From assembly GCA_003210775.1 (NCBI GenBank), contig QCUI01000001.1:1-64000 (forward strand): a stretch of DNA of 64,000 bases, in the 5' to 3' direction. The DNA comes from Synechococcus sp. AG-679-A04 (GTDB lineage Bacteria; Cyanobacteriota; Cyanobacteriia; PCC-6307; Cyanobiaceae). Below, in pieces: positions 51,511-60,032 of the stretch. The stretch's first letter is position 1, and every line of letters begins with the position of its first letter. The position numbers and the translations under genes are program-made. The notes under the pieces were generated by a model, which saw only the letters and a program-made list of their open reading frames with translations, was not told the DNA's origin and searched no databases.

Positions 51511-52626
51511 TCATGAGGAAGATAGCTCTTCGTAAGTCGTTGAATAGAGAATAGCGATAAAAACTTGACCTACAAAGTTAAAAATTGAACCGTAATGAAT
51601 GGTTGAAATCAAAAGAACCAAAAAAGATAGTTGAAGGTTCAGCACTTTCGACAGCCTAAAAAAAGCGATAAAGAATATAGAAGAAGGAACTAAGCCGCAA
51701 ATAGAAATCATATTAAGGAGAACAAAATCTCCACCAATAGAAGTTTTTGAAACAATAAGGTTTTGCGAGCTACCAAAAAGAAAATCAATAATATTATCAA
51801 AAGAGATAGAGTTCAGCTTATCTTCCAGGACATAATAAATATAGCCAGGGCTTAGCTTTGTAGAGAAGAGTTGAAAGCCAAAATCGGACAAAAGGAAAAG
51901 AACAAAAACAAATGCTGATGCAACTAAAGTGTAAATAAAACCTTTACTTATTGCAAAAGACTTAAAACATAATAACAAAATCTTCGAGAGATAAAATAAA
52001 ATACCAATGCCTAAAACAAAGAAGCCAACAGTAGAGCCAGAAAGCAAAAAGACAAATAAAAGTGCTAAATAATCAAATAAATGAAGATGATTTAAAACAG
52101 GATTAGACTGTGAAAATATAGATTTTCTTATAATCAGAAGCAAAAGAACGGCTATAAGCGAGGCTGATATACTTGAATTAAGGGCTGGCCCGTAAAGACG
52201 GAAAGAACCTGAGACAAATTCAGCTCTTGAAAAAGCACTTAAATTAGCTAGATTAAAATGATTAATTATATAGAAAGGATGGAAGCCCAGCAACTTGGTA
52301 TGAAAATACTCTACAAAAGAAAAAAGATATAATGAACGGATAAAATATACTGTATTAATTTTAAAATTAGAAAACGCAAAAACAAACAGACCAACGCCGA
52401 AATAAAATCGCGATATCATTATTGAAACAGACAGATGAGGGTAAAGAAAAAAGACATATAAACTAAGAAACAAACAAGTCAAGAGAAAAGGCAGGAATAC
52501 CTTATTTGCTGCAGAAAACCTGTTGAAAAAAGTCCGAAGTGCAAGATAAAGGACAAAGATATAAAACAGTGAAGCAAAACCAAGCTGATAGGAAGGAATC
52601 GCAAAAAAAGAAATAAATGATTGCAT
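51511..52626 (-). CDS. Wzy-like oligosaccharide repeat-unit polymerase
   Basis: A 371-residue membrane protein with about ten hydrophobic segments and one long hydrophilic loop near residues 110-150 that contains basic and aromatic residues (FSRAEFVSGSFRLYGPALNS). This shape, low sequence conservation and a location between glycosyltransferase genes fit the O-antigen polymerase Wzy, which joins repeat units in the periplasm. A late segment GGDFVLLNMISICGLVPS recalls the G-D-x-x-x-L motif seen near the end of Wzy/WaaL proteins. No similarity search was possible, so the call rests on topology and context. Confidence 0.65.
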   Translation of the reverse strand: MQSFISFFAIPSYQLGFASLFYIFVLYLALRTFFNRFSAANKVFLPFLLTCLFLSLYVFFLYPHLSVSIMISRFYFGVGLFVFAFSNFKINTVYFIRSLYLFSFVEYFHTKLLGFHPFYIINHFNLANLSAFSRAEFVSGSFRLYGPALNSSISASLIAVLLLLIIRKSIFSQSNPVLNHLHLFDYLALLFVFLLSGSTVGFFVLGIGILFYLSKILLLCFKSFAISKGFIYTLVASAFVFVLFLLSDFGFQLFSTKLSPGYIYYVLEDKLNSISFDNIIDFLFGSSQNLIVSKTSIGGDFVLLNMISICGLVPSSIFFIAFFRLSKVLNLQLSFLVLLISTIHYGSIFNFVGQVFIAILYSTTYEELSSS

Positions 52627-53648
52627 TACAAGGAATTAAGTCTAAACATTACCATAAAATGGAAGAAATCAGACTGAAGCCTGACATTGTAAAAATAGGG
52701 GGTAAAAACAAGCCTAATGCAATAGCAGAGATATAAGAGTGACTTCAAAGATTTTTCAAACAAGATGTCGAGCAGAATTTTGTGAAACAAACACATCTTG
52801 GCATAACTAAAGTGTAGGGAAAACCAAAGACGGTAGGGTATAAAATCAAAAGAAGAAGAGTAATGATCAAGAATATAATTGACATTTCTGATGGTATTTT
52901 TAGGAGACGTTAGGGTTCGACGTATAGGCTTCACAGAAGACTGAGAAGAAAAACTACCAATATAGTAATACAATAGAGGCTTGCCAATATGAAGAGCTTT
53001 AATAGGAGATGAAATCAAAATATCCAGAAGAAGAATAGCATCCTCTGCACCAATGACCTCGCGGCTTTCTAAAAAATTATGTGATTTCAAGATGTTAGTA
53101 GAAATACTATAAGAGCCGACGGCTGTAATCATGCCATTTAACAATATGTCTTTAGACAAAGAATAGGACGAGACGTTATTAGCATAATTATTGTAACTCT
53201 TAGAGAAAGAAGTGGGTTTTATTATTTGTGGTTGATGAATTAGATCATAAAATTGAATACACGAATGAAAAACAATGTCAGGTTTATTGATTAGATGATC
53301 GGAGATTATTTGGCATCTATCGGACGAGCAAAGATCGTCAGCGTCAAGAAAGCAAGTATAATCGGACTGTACATGTTTGATACCAAGATTACGAGACCAC
53401 GCAGGTCCACCAAAATTCCTCATAAGTTGAAAGAACCGAACAGAAGATGAACATGTATGTGTCGCAAGAAATTGCTGGATAATGTCAACTGTATTATCTG
53501 TAGAGCCATGATCAACAATGATTATTTCGTTAAATGGCTTAATCTGGAAAAAGGCACTTGATAACGATCGAAAAATGTACTTCTCAGAATTAAAAGAAGT
53601 AAGAACTAAAGCAAGCGAAAAAGTATAATTAGACACTAAAGTAGCCAA
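52626..53648 (-). CDS. Glycosyltransferase family 2
   Basis: The 340-residue protein opens with a GT-A core: LALVLTSFNSEKYIFRSLSS (about 12-31), NEIIIVDHGSTDNTVDI (39-55) with the D-x-S-x-D pattern, a ARNLGIKH-type segment (WSRNLGIKH), and YTCFLDADDLCS, whose DAD binds metal and nucleotide sugar. A Ser/Asn-rich middle and hydrophobic C-terminal half follow. It overlaps the polymerase gene by one base. It probably transfers one sugar of the repeat unit. Donor unknown. Confidence 0.88.
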   Translation of the reverse strand: MATLVSNYTFSLALVLTSFNSEKYIFRSLSSAFFQIKPFNEIIIVDHGSTDNTVDIIQQFLATHTCSSSVRFFQLMRNFGGPAWSRNLGIKHVQSDYTCFLDADDLCSSDRCQIISDHLINKPDIVFHSCIQFYDLIHQPQIIKPTSFSKSYNNYANNVSSYSLSKDILLNGMITAVGSYSISTNILKSHNFLESREVIGAEDAILLLDILISSPIKALHIGKPLLYYYIGSFSSQSSVKPIRRTLTSPKNTIRNVNYILDHYSSSFDFIPYRLWFSLHFSYAKMCLFHKILLDILFEKSLKSLLYLCYCIRLVFTPYFYNVRLQSDFFHFMVMFRLNSL

Positions 53649-53723
53649 AAAAGATTCGTAGACATGAAAAGCAAGGAGCTAGTGTAAAAAACATTACAGA
53701 ATCAAACAGCAGAAGCAAAGAGA

Positions 53724-54677
53724 TTAAAAAGATAATTCAAAAGAGTGGTTACTGCAGAATCTTAAAAGGTTATCAATCTCGGAAGAATGACTCATGGTGA
53801 AGATGTCAGATAAAATCTCACTATAAAGACTAGAATAGTGAAGCGGAGGTGTCAAATTATTTCCACTAAAATGGATTGATGGAGAAAACCCAAATAAAGA
53901 AGATGCACTAGTCTGAATTAAGGAAGCTATTTCTAAAAGCGTAAAAGAATGAGAAGAGCCTACATTAATAATATTGGGAGAAACAGATGATAACTCGCGA
54001 ATATCATTGTTCAAAAGAGATGATACTAAATAACACAGATTTGTAATGGGCAGGAAGTTGCGAACAACACCAGCGTCATTGCGGATAACAATTTTTTGAT
54101 CTAAAACAACCTGGCGGCAAAGGTCATTCACAAATAAATGCCAACATGCAATATTTGGTGAAATGGGGGGACCATAAACATTGGACAAACGCAAAATTGT
54201 ACAGTGCATGTCTGATCTTAAAGCAATATCTTGCACAAATTTTTCACCGATAATATTAGAAATTGCATAGGGATGAGAATTTGATGGGATTGAAAACTCA
54301 GTAATCTCTCCAGCAAGAGGACTTCCGTAAATGTGAGCTGTTGAAAAATAAAAAAATTGCTTGATATTTGATTGAGTAGCTGAGTCTAACAAACGAGCAG
54401 TTGAATAAGCATTAAATTTAATCGCAGAAGAAGGCGATAAAGAACAATCCTTGGCGTTCATTCCAGCTGCATGAACAAGAGCATCAACACCGCTACAAAG
54501 AGATTGAAGAGATTGATTGCAATCCCAATTAATAACCCTAAATTCTAAGGATGAATGGCTGAAGCTAAGTTTGGATAAAGAACGTGTTGCAACAATGACA
54601 TGATGACCCTGTTGGGATAAAAAAAGAGCAATTCGGCTTCCTAAAAAACCTGAACCACCTGTTAACAAAACGCGCAT
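53724..54677 (-). CDS. NAD-dependent epimerase/reductase, extended SDR
   Basis: The 317-residue protein has VLLTGGSGFLGSRIALFL (3-20), VDALVHAAGMN (64-74) and FSTAHIYGS with the catalytic Ser/Thr of the extended SDR family. The Tyr of the active site is Tyr137, but the following residue at +4 is Asn141 where Lys is expected (YAISN instead of YxxxK). It lies 6 bases after the cytidylyltransferase gene, so it probably acts on a CDP-linked 4-keto-6-deoxy sugar, for instance as an epimerase or reductase. The missing Lys makes the catalytic activity uncertain. Confidence 0.78.
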   Translation of the reverse strand: MRVLLTGGSGFLGSRIALFLSQQGHHVIVATRSLSKLSFSHSSLEFRVINWDCNQSLQSLCSGVDALVHAAGMNAKDCSLSPSSAIKFNAYSTARLLDSATQSNIKQFFYFSTAHIYGSPLAGEITEFSIPSNSHPYAISNIIGEKFVQDIALRSDMHCTILRLSNVYGPPISPNIACWHLFVNDLCRQVVLDQKIVIRNDAGVVRNFLPITNLCYLVSSLLNNDIRELSSVSPNIINVGSSHSFTLLEIASLIQTSASSLFGFSPSIHFSGNNLTPPLHYSSLYSEILSDIFTMSHSSEIDNLLRFCSNHSFELSF

Positions 54678-54683
54678 AGGAAA

Positions 54684-55442
54684 TTATAACCAAGGAGCTC
54701 CTTTGCTATACAAAGATTCAAGGAGGGAATGCTCACGCTTAGTATCCATACATTGCCAGAAACCCTCATGACGATAAGCCATCAGCTGACCAATGGACGC
54801 GGCGTATTCAATCGGCTCACGCTCAAGGAGAGTATGGTCACCTTCAATAAGGTCAAAAAAGTCAGGTTCCACGACAAAAAACCCACCATTGATCCACCCA
54901 TCTTGAAGCTGAGGCTTTTCTTGAAAGCTTTTAACAACTGGACCATCAAGATATAATTCACCAAAGCGAGCAGCTGGTCGAACTGATGTCATGGTGACTA
55001 ATTTTCCGTGATTACGATGGAATGAAAGTAAATCATCAACATTGATATCGGCAAGACCATCACCATATGTAATCATAGATGTCTCATTGCCGATGAAGTT
55101 CTTCATACGACGAACACGACCACCAGTCATAGTTTCATCACCAGTGTGCACAAGAGTGACACACCAATCAATAGGTGGTTCTTGTATAGGATTAACAACA
55201 CCAGTACTGAAATCAACAGAAAAATCAGCATTCAATACGCGATAATTTAGGAAATACTCCTTGATAACCTCAGCCTTATAGCCAAGTGCAACATAAAAGT
55301 CTTTATGCCCAAAACGAGCATAAATTTGCATAATATGAAAAAGAATGGGTTTATCACCAATACGGATCATAGGCTTAGGAAGGTGTTCAGTATATTCAGA
55401 AATACGAGTACCTAATCCACCTGCCAGCAGAATGACTTTCAT
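54684..55442 (-). CDS. rfbF: Glucose-1-phosphate cytidylyltransferase
   Basis: A 252-residue nucleotidyltransferase with the start VILLAGGLGTRISEYTEHLPKPM (the G-x-G-T-R and K-P motif), then ITYGDGLADINVDDLL, the CDP-glucose-specific Mg-binding Asp, and GWINGGFFVVEPD. The sequence resembles RfbF enzymes, which make CDP-glucose. It is the first step of the CDP-sugar branch. It lies 20 bases after the RmlC-like gene and 6 before the SDR gene. Good match in length (about 257 residues in other bacteria). Confidence 0.92.
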   Translation of the reverse strand: MKVILLAGGLGTRISEYTEHLPKPMIRIGDKPILFHIMQIYARFGHKDFYVALGYKAEVIKEYFLNYRVLNADFSVDFSTGVVNPIQEPPIDWCVTLVHTGDETMTGGRVRRMKNFIGNETSMITYGDGLADINVDDLLSFHRNHGKLVTMTSVRPAARFGELYLDGPVVKSFQEKPQLQDGWINGGFFVVEPDFFDLIEGDHTLLEREPIEYAASIGQLMAYRHEGFWQCMDTKREHSLLESLYSKGAPWL

Positions 55443-55462
55443 GCTATATACTCAAAGTATCA

Positions 55463-55912
55463 TCAAAAAAAATTAGAAGACCAACCATAGGGAATGCTTT
55501 TGTCATCGAAAGGAAGCCTCAAGATATCTGAGTTCGAATGTTTAATTGTAGCACAGTTAGCGACAAGAGCAGTTTGGGGGCCAACGCATTTAAAACCATT
55601 CCAAATAAGTGGGGGAATAGTAATAAGTTGATAGTTTTCAGGCGAGATAAATAATTCTTGAATAACACCATAAGAAGGACTATCGTATCTGTCATCGTAG
55701 AGAACAAGTTTGATATGACCATGAACAACTGCATAGTTAAGCGTCATCAACTTATGTAGTCGCCAAGCCTTGATAGCTCCTGGATTAACTGTTGAGAAAT
55801 AAATTTCACCAAACTGCTTAAACTGACAAGAATCCTCTCGCAGCATGTGCATAACCTTACCTCGTTCATCGAAAATCTGACGAAGTGGGTAAGTGACCAC
55901 GTCATGAATCAT
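55463..55912 (-). CDS. RmlC-like dTDP/CDP-sugar 3,5-epimerase family protein (copy A)
   Basis: A 149-residue cupin-type protein with FGEIYFSTVNPGAIKAWRLHKLMTLNYAVVHGHIKLVLYDDR, which is the region of RmlC-type epimerases that contains the catalytic His (AWRLH). SPENYQLITIPPLIWNGFKCVG and DDKSIPYGWSS complete the cupin barrel. It is shorter than typical RmlC proteins (about 180 residues). A related copy lies 1.3 kb away (57181-57636). It probably inverts one or both of C3 and C5 of a CDP-4-keto-6-deoxyhexose; it might instead be a 3,4-ketoisomerase. It is separated by one base from the CDP-glucose dehydratase gene. Confidence 0.8.
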   Translation of the reverse strand: MIHDVVTYPLRQIFDERGKVMHMLREDSCQFKQFGEIYFSTVNPGAIKAWRLHKLMTLNYAVVHGHIKLVLYDDRYDSPSYGVIQELFISPENYQLITIPPLIWNGFKCVGPQTALVANCATIKHSNSDILRLPFDDKSIPYGWSSNFF

Positions 55913-55913
55913 G

Positions 55914-56984
55914 CTAAAACTCCGGAAAATAAAATTTAAATTGCTGATGAGTCACCATAGAAATATCGTCTCCATCTAACCAATCTTTATACCAAAGAGC
56001 TGTCTGCTTGAGTGTTTCCTTAACATGCCATCTAGGCTCCCAGCCAAGGTAGTGAAAGGCTTTGTCACAATTAAGCTGCAATAGAGCAGCCTCATGGTTA
56101 AGGGGTCCAGAGACAAGTTCCTCTATTGTTCCTCGACCAATATGACAAAAAATTGAAGAAGCGACTTCATTGACAGTCATGGCATTGGTGGATGGAGGGC
56201 CAAAGTTCCAAGCACCAGAATAATTAGATGGACTACGATAAAGATGGTAAGCGAGGAGTAAATAACCAGATAATGGTTCTAATACGTGTTGCCAAGGTCG
56301 CGTTGAGCAGGGATTACGCAAAATCAGCGGGGAGCCAGATTGAATTGAACGAATACAATCGGGAACAATACGATCGAGCGCAAAATCTCCTCCACCAATA
56401 ACATTACCAGCTCGAACTGATGCGGCGCCTAATGTAATACGCTTGTCAAAAAAAGACGATCTATAAGATGAAAAAATTAGTTCGCATGCTGCCTTCGAAG
56501 CACTATAAGGGTCCCTGCCTCCGAGCCTGTCATTTTCACGATAACCCCAAGGCCATTCTTCATTTTTATAACATTTATCAGAAGTAACATAGACAAGGGA
56601 ACGAACTGAGTCGCAGAGCCTAATAGCATCTAACAAATTTGCAGAGCCAATAATATTTGTTGAATAGGTTGTTAAAGGATCATCATAAGACTCACGAACA
56701 AGAGGTTGAGCAGCAAGGTGAAATACTACCTCTGGCTGGAATGAATGGAGGATTTCAGAAAGGAAATTAGCATCACGTACATCACCTATTATATCTTTAA
56801 TTTTAGGTGATAGATCCAACAAATTAAATAAAGAACATTCAGCAGCAGGTAATGAAAACCCAAGTATTTCTGCTCCAAGAGATGAAAGGATGAAGGTTAG
56901 CCAAGAGCCCTTAAAACCTGTATGACCAGTAATTAAAACACGCCGACCATGAAAAAAGTTGAATACATCAGAATAATTTGACAT
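55914..56984 (-). CDS. rfbG: CDP-glucose 4,6-dehydratase
   Basis: The 356-residue enzyme opens with VLITGHTGFKGSWLTFILSSLGAEILGFS, characteristic of RfbG, and keeps VVFHLAAQPLVRESYDDPLTTYSTNI, YVTSDKCYKN, PYSASKAACEL (Tyr-x3-Lys) and RAGNVIGGGDFALDRIVPDCIR. It converts CDP-glucose to CDP-4-keto-6-deoxyglucose, the branch point to several dideoxy and branched sugars. It follows the first RmlC-like gene's region in the operon order and stands between two RmlC-like genes. Strong family match. Confidence 0.93.
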   Translation of the reverse strand: MSNYSDVFNFFHGRRVLITGHTGFKGSWLTFILSSLGAEILGFSLPAAECSLFNLLDLSPKIKDIIGDVRDANFLSEILHSFQPEVVFHLAAQPLVRESYDDPLTTYSTNIIGSANLLDAIRLCDSVRSLVYVTSDKCYKNEEWPWGYRENDRLGGRDPYSASKAACELIFSSYRSSFFDKRITLGAASVRAGNVIGGGDFALDRIVPDCIRSIQSGSPLILRNPCSTRPWQHVLEPLSGYLLLAYHLYRSPSNYSGAWNFGPPSTNAMTVNEVASSIFCHIGRGTIEELVSGPLNHEAALLQLNCDKAFHYLGWEPRWHVKETLKQTALWYKDWLDGDDISMVTHQQFKFYFPEF

Positions 56985-57180
56985 GAGAAAATTGCTTTAA
57001 AACATTTAAAGGGGTCTGTGATATCTAGAATATAGTGGATGGGTAAATAAATATGGAGAGAGGCATAAGGGTACGTCAGGCATCAAGTTGCGTATTCATG
57101 CACACAAGGGAGCATAGGTAGAGGTGAAAAGAGGTAATTTAATGCATTATACAAGAAAAATACAAGTTCAATTTAATATA

Positions 57181-57636
57181 TTAAAATAATGAGGACCATT
57201 GATATGGAATAGAAGGGTCAAAGGCAGGTTTTCGCGTGATCTCTGAAGGAACATGAGGTTGTGTCGCACAATTAGCAACAATTGCTGTATCAGAGCCGAT
57301 ACATCTAAATCCATTCCAAATGTTTGGAGGAACAGTGACCAATGAATAACATTCGGGGGAGAGAAATAATTCCTGAACCATACCATTGGTAGTACTAAAG
57401 GAGCGATCGTCGTAAAGAATGATCTGAACTTTACCCATGACACATGCATAATTCAAGGTGATCTGTTGATGCAAATGCCATGCTTTAATAGCTCCAGGAT
57501 ATGTACACGAAAAGTATATCTCACCAAATCGCTCAAATACAGAAGAATCTACATTAAGCATATGCATGACTGTTCCACGTTTATCAGAGATTTGTGTCAA
57601 TGGAGTAACGGTTACTCCATAAATCATATTACTCAT
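57181..57636 (-). CDS. RmlC-like sugar epimerase family protein (copy B)
   Basis: The 151-residue protein is clearly related to the protein at 55463-55912: FGEIYFSCTYPGAIKAWHLHQQITLNYACVMGKVQIILYDDR and SPECYSLVTVPPNIWNGFRCIG align without gaps over most of the length, and about half of the residues look identical by eye. Both keep the AWxLH active-site segment. Two copies in one pathway suggest separate substrates or positions (C3 versus C5). A gap of about 200 bases with no gene separates it from the dehydratase gene. Confidence 0.8.
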   Translation of the reverse strand: MSNMIYGVTVTPLTQISDKRGTVMHMLNVDSSVFERFGEIYFSCTYPGAIKAWHLHQQITLNYACVMGKVQIILYDDRSFSTTNGMVQELFLSPECYSLVTVPPNIWNGFRCIGSDTAIVANCATQPHVPSEITRKPAFDPSIPYQWSSLF

Positions 57637-57661
57637 AAGAAAAGAAGATAAGAAAGAATTT

Positions 57662-58729
57662 TTACCGCATAGATATTTCCTTTAAAGCATAAGCGAGATC
57701 AGCTTTATTGACAACATGAGAGAAACTGTTTGAGACGAAACTAACCCAAGCATCTTGTTTTTGATGATAGATTGGCATTAAGGAATTTGAAAGACATGAA
57801 GAGGGTATTGAGTTATGAGAATTAAATCGATCATCCCATGTTCCACTTAGAACACCATCAAGAAAACTTAGCAACATAGAGGCAAGAGGTGATGATTCTC
57901 GGCCCCATAAAGGGTCAGCTGAAAATGATTCACCGCAAACATCTAGAACACCTGGCTCTGTAGAGAAATCTAAAGAGATAGATTGTTGATTTGAATCGTA
58001 CAATTTTATAAGCCTAACACGCTTTACATAGTTACGAGCAATATTAAGTGAAAGAGTGGATTTATTGGCATAAAGATTGATGCAAACATTAGAACCTCCA
58101 TTATTGAGTATCAGGTCAGAGATGGATGCATTACTAACATCAATCAAAGGTGAAATGATTGAGAATATATGTGGAAGACAGTCAACAAACACCGGTATAG
58201 ATGGATCAAAAGACTTCGATTCGCCATAATTAATTTGTGCAAAAGAATCTAACCAATCAAACTGTAAATAAATGGGCTTGGAAAGGAAAGCACAACTGTC
58301 AACAAAGCGTTGAATATATTTTGCAAAAGAAAAAACAAGTGAACAGCATAATTTGGATTTCGTTTGTTGTTCCAGAGTAATTAACCTATGCACAGCGTCA
58401 AGCGAAGGGGCTAAGGGTTTTTCGACTAAAACAGGAACATTAAACAATAAAGATTTAGCTGCGATATATTCATGATCATGAGCAGAATTCGCTACAATGC
58501 ATGCAGAATGCTCGGCAAAACAAACATCATCCAAACACGAGTAATAATGAAACGATCTATGAGATAAATTTAGCCTTGCCCATCTACGCATGAAAGAGAT
58601 ATTTTTTTTTGAAAAAATTGATATCGCAATATTTAAGGGCAAATGTATGTCAAGGACATTTAAGATGACTCGTGACCACCTGCCACCTCCAACGATAAGA
58701 ATTGACTTCAAAGGCAAATACGTACGCAT
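57662..58729 (-). CDS. Gfo/Idh/MocA family oxidoreductase
   Basis: I prefer the start at 58729 (355 residues) since the first 9 residues of the longer frame overlap the previous gene's end. ILIVGGGRWSRVILNVL is the Rossmann motif, ACIVANSAHDHEYIAAKSL follows and the VPVLVEKPLAPS segment holds the catalytic Lys of the family. In deoxysugar pathways such enzymes reduce a C3-keto group. This fits a CDP-3-keto intermediate that would be produced before or after C-methylation. The gene runs directly after the C-methyltransferase gene (14-base overlap if the longer start is used). Confidence 0.8.
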   Translation of the reverse strand: MRTYLPLKSILIVGGGRWSRVILNVLDIHLPLNIAISIFSKKNISFMRRWARLNLSHRSFHYYSCLDDVCFAEHSACIVANSAHDHEYIAAKSLLFNVPVLVEKPLAPSLDAVHRLITLEQQTKSKLCCSLVFSFAKYIQRFVDSCAFLSKPIYLQFDWLDSFAQINYGESKSFDPSIPVFVDCLPHIFSIISPLIDVSNASISDLILNNGGSNVCINLYANKSTLSLNIARNYVKRVRLIKLYDSNQQSISLDFSTEPGVLDVCGESFSADPLWGRESSPLASMLLSFLDGVLSGTWDDRFNSHNSIPSSCLSNSLMPIYHQKQDAWVSFVSNSFSHVVNKADLAYALKEISMR

Positions 58730-58742
58730 AAATCTAAATGAG

Positions 58743-59963
58743 CTAAAGTATGTCAATAACGAAGCCGGTATATAAGTTTTTAGAAAGATAGGATCTTATT
58801 TCATTTGAAATATGCCAAGCAAAGTTTATAATGGGCATATCTTGATCTGCAAAAGCAAAGAGCTCGGAATCAGATCTGATCTGAATTCGAGTGCCTGGAA
58901 CAAAATGGCCAATCTTGGGAGAACCCGGCTTCTCATAAACAGCGGAAACAATAGATTCATCTAGATTAAGCAACTTTATAAGAATAGCAGCTCTGCCGGG
59001 AAATGCTTTTGCACGTAATGGCCCAGAATGATCAACATAAGATAAAATTTCAGCACGCTTAGATACCTTCCATTCCTCAATATTTGAAGTCATTTGAGTA
59101 AAGTCGTGAGCGAACAAACTCTCTCTAACCAAGATATCTTTATAAGATGATTTATTTAAGTAGTCAAAAAGAGAACATCGGGAAAACGCAATTCTAATAT
59201 TTCCACCATATCTAGCAGGAAAATCAAAAGTTAGTAGTCTAGATTCAAGCTTGGATATAACATGAGTAAAGGAAGTAAGAGTATAAGTTCTAGGATGCTC
59301 ATGATAAAAGGTGTCGAATTGATTGCCATCAATAATTGATCCCAAATAGTGGTTTTCAATTACCACAATAGTGGTGTCACACATTAATCGACTTAAAGAA
59401 AGCAGGACTGAATTCAAATCATCAATATGCGCAAAGACATTTGTAAAAGTAATAAAGTCTGGGTGGCCATGTTTGGATATAATTGTATTCGCCAAGTCAG
59501 GCGATAGGTAATCATCATAAACTACGTGGCCTGCTAATTTAGCATCAATAGAAGCTGCAGTCGGCTCTATGCCTATAGTCTTAGCACCTCTCTCAGCAAA
59601 AAAATTAAGCAAACTTCCATCATTACAACCAATATCTAAAATTAATTTGGACTGCAATGGACCAAATCTATGATCACAATCTTCAACAAGTGAGTGCATG
59701 CCATTTAAAACATCAGCTGTAAATCGGGATCTATAATGGTAACTAGTAGGGAACAATATCTTTTTTGTAACTTGAAATCTCTGATGAGCGGTAGAGCATT
59801 GAGGACAAAATAATATCTGAATGGGATACTCTTTACACGATACAGTTGAGTCAATAGGAATCAAATCATCACACAAAGGATGATTTCCCAAATCGAGAAC
59901 CTGTGAAAGATTCGTGCCACCGCATAGTTCACAGGAAACAACCTGTTTCAAATGTTGACTCAT
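58743..59963 (-). CDS. Sugar C-methyltransferase (TylC3/NovU-like)
   Basis: This 406-residue protein has a zinc-binding N-terminus (CELCGG and CPQCSTAHQRF), a class I SAM domain (LILDIGCNDGSLLNFFAERGAKTIGIEP) and the C-terminal C-methyltransferase region with ENHYLGSIIDGNQFDTFYHEH, where related sugar C-3 methyltransferases have their Tyr-x-Glu-His catalytic group. Such enzymes add a methyl branch to a keto-deoxy sugar, as in mycarose or noviose routes. Combined with rfbF and rfbG it implies a branched CDP-sugar. The product ends 14 bases inside the following Gfo/Idh region at most. Confidence 0.88.
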   Translation of the reverse strand: MSQHLKQVVSCELCGGTNLSQVLDLGNHPLCDDLIPIDSTVSCKEYPIQILFCPQCSTAHQRFQVTKKILFPTSYHYRSRFTADVLNGMHSLVEDCDHRFGPLQSKLILDIGCNDGSLLNFFAERGAKTIGIEPTAASIDAKLAGHVVYDDYLSPDLANTIISKHGHPDFITFTNVFAHIDDLNSVLLSLSRLMCDTTIVVIENHYLGSIIDGNQFDTFYHEHPRTYTLTSFTHVISKLESRLLTFDFPARYGGNIRIAFSRCSLFDYLNKSSYKDILVRESLFAHDFTQMTSNIEEWKVSKRAEILSYVDHSGPLRAKAFPGRAAILIKLLNLDESIVSAVYEKPGSPKIGHFVPGTRIQIRSDSELFAFADQDMPIINFAWHISNEIRSYLSKNLYTGFVIDIL

Positions 59964-60032
59964 GCTTTAACGAGAAAAAAGACAGAGCAACTATAATCTT
60001 ACCATACATAAATATGAAAGATGAAAAACAGT

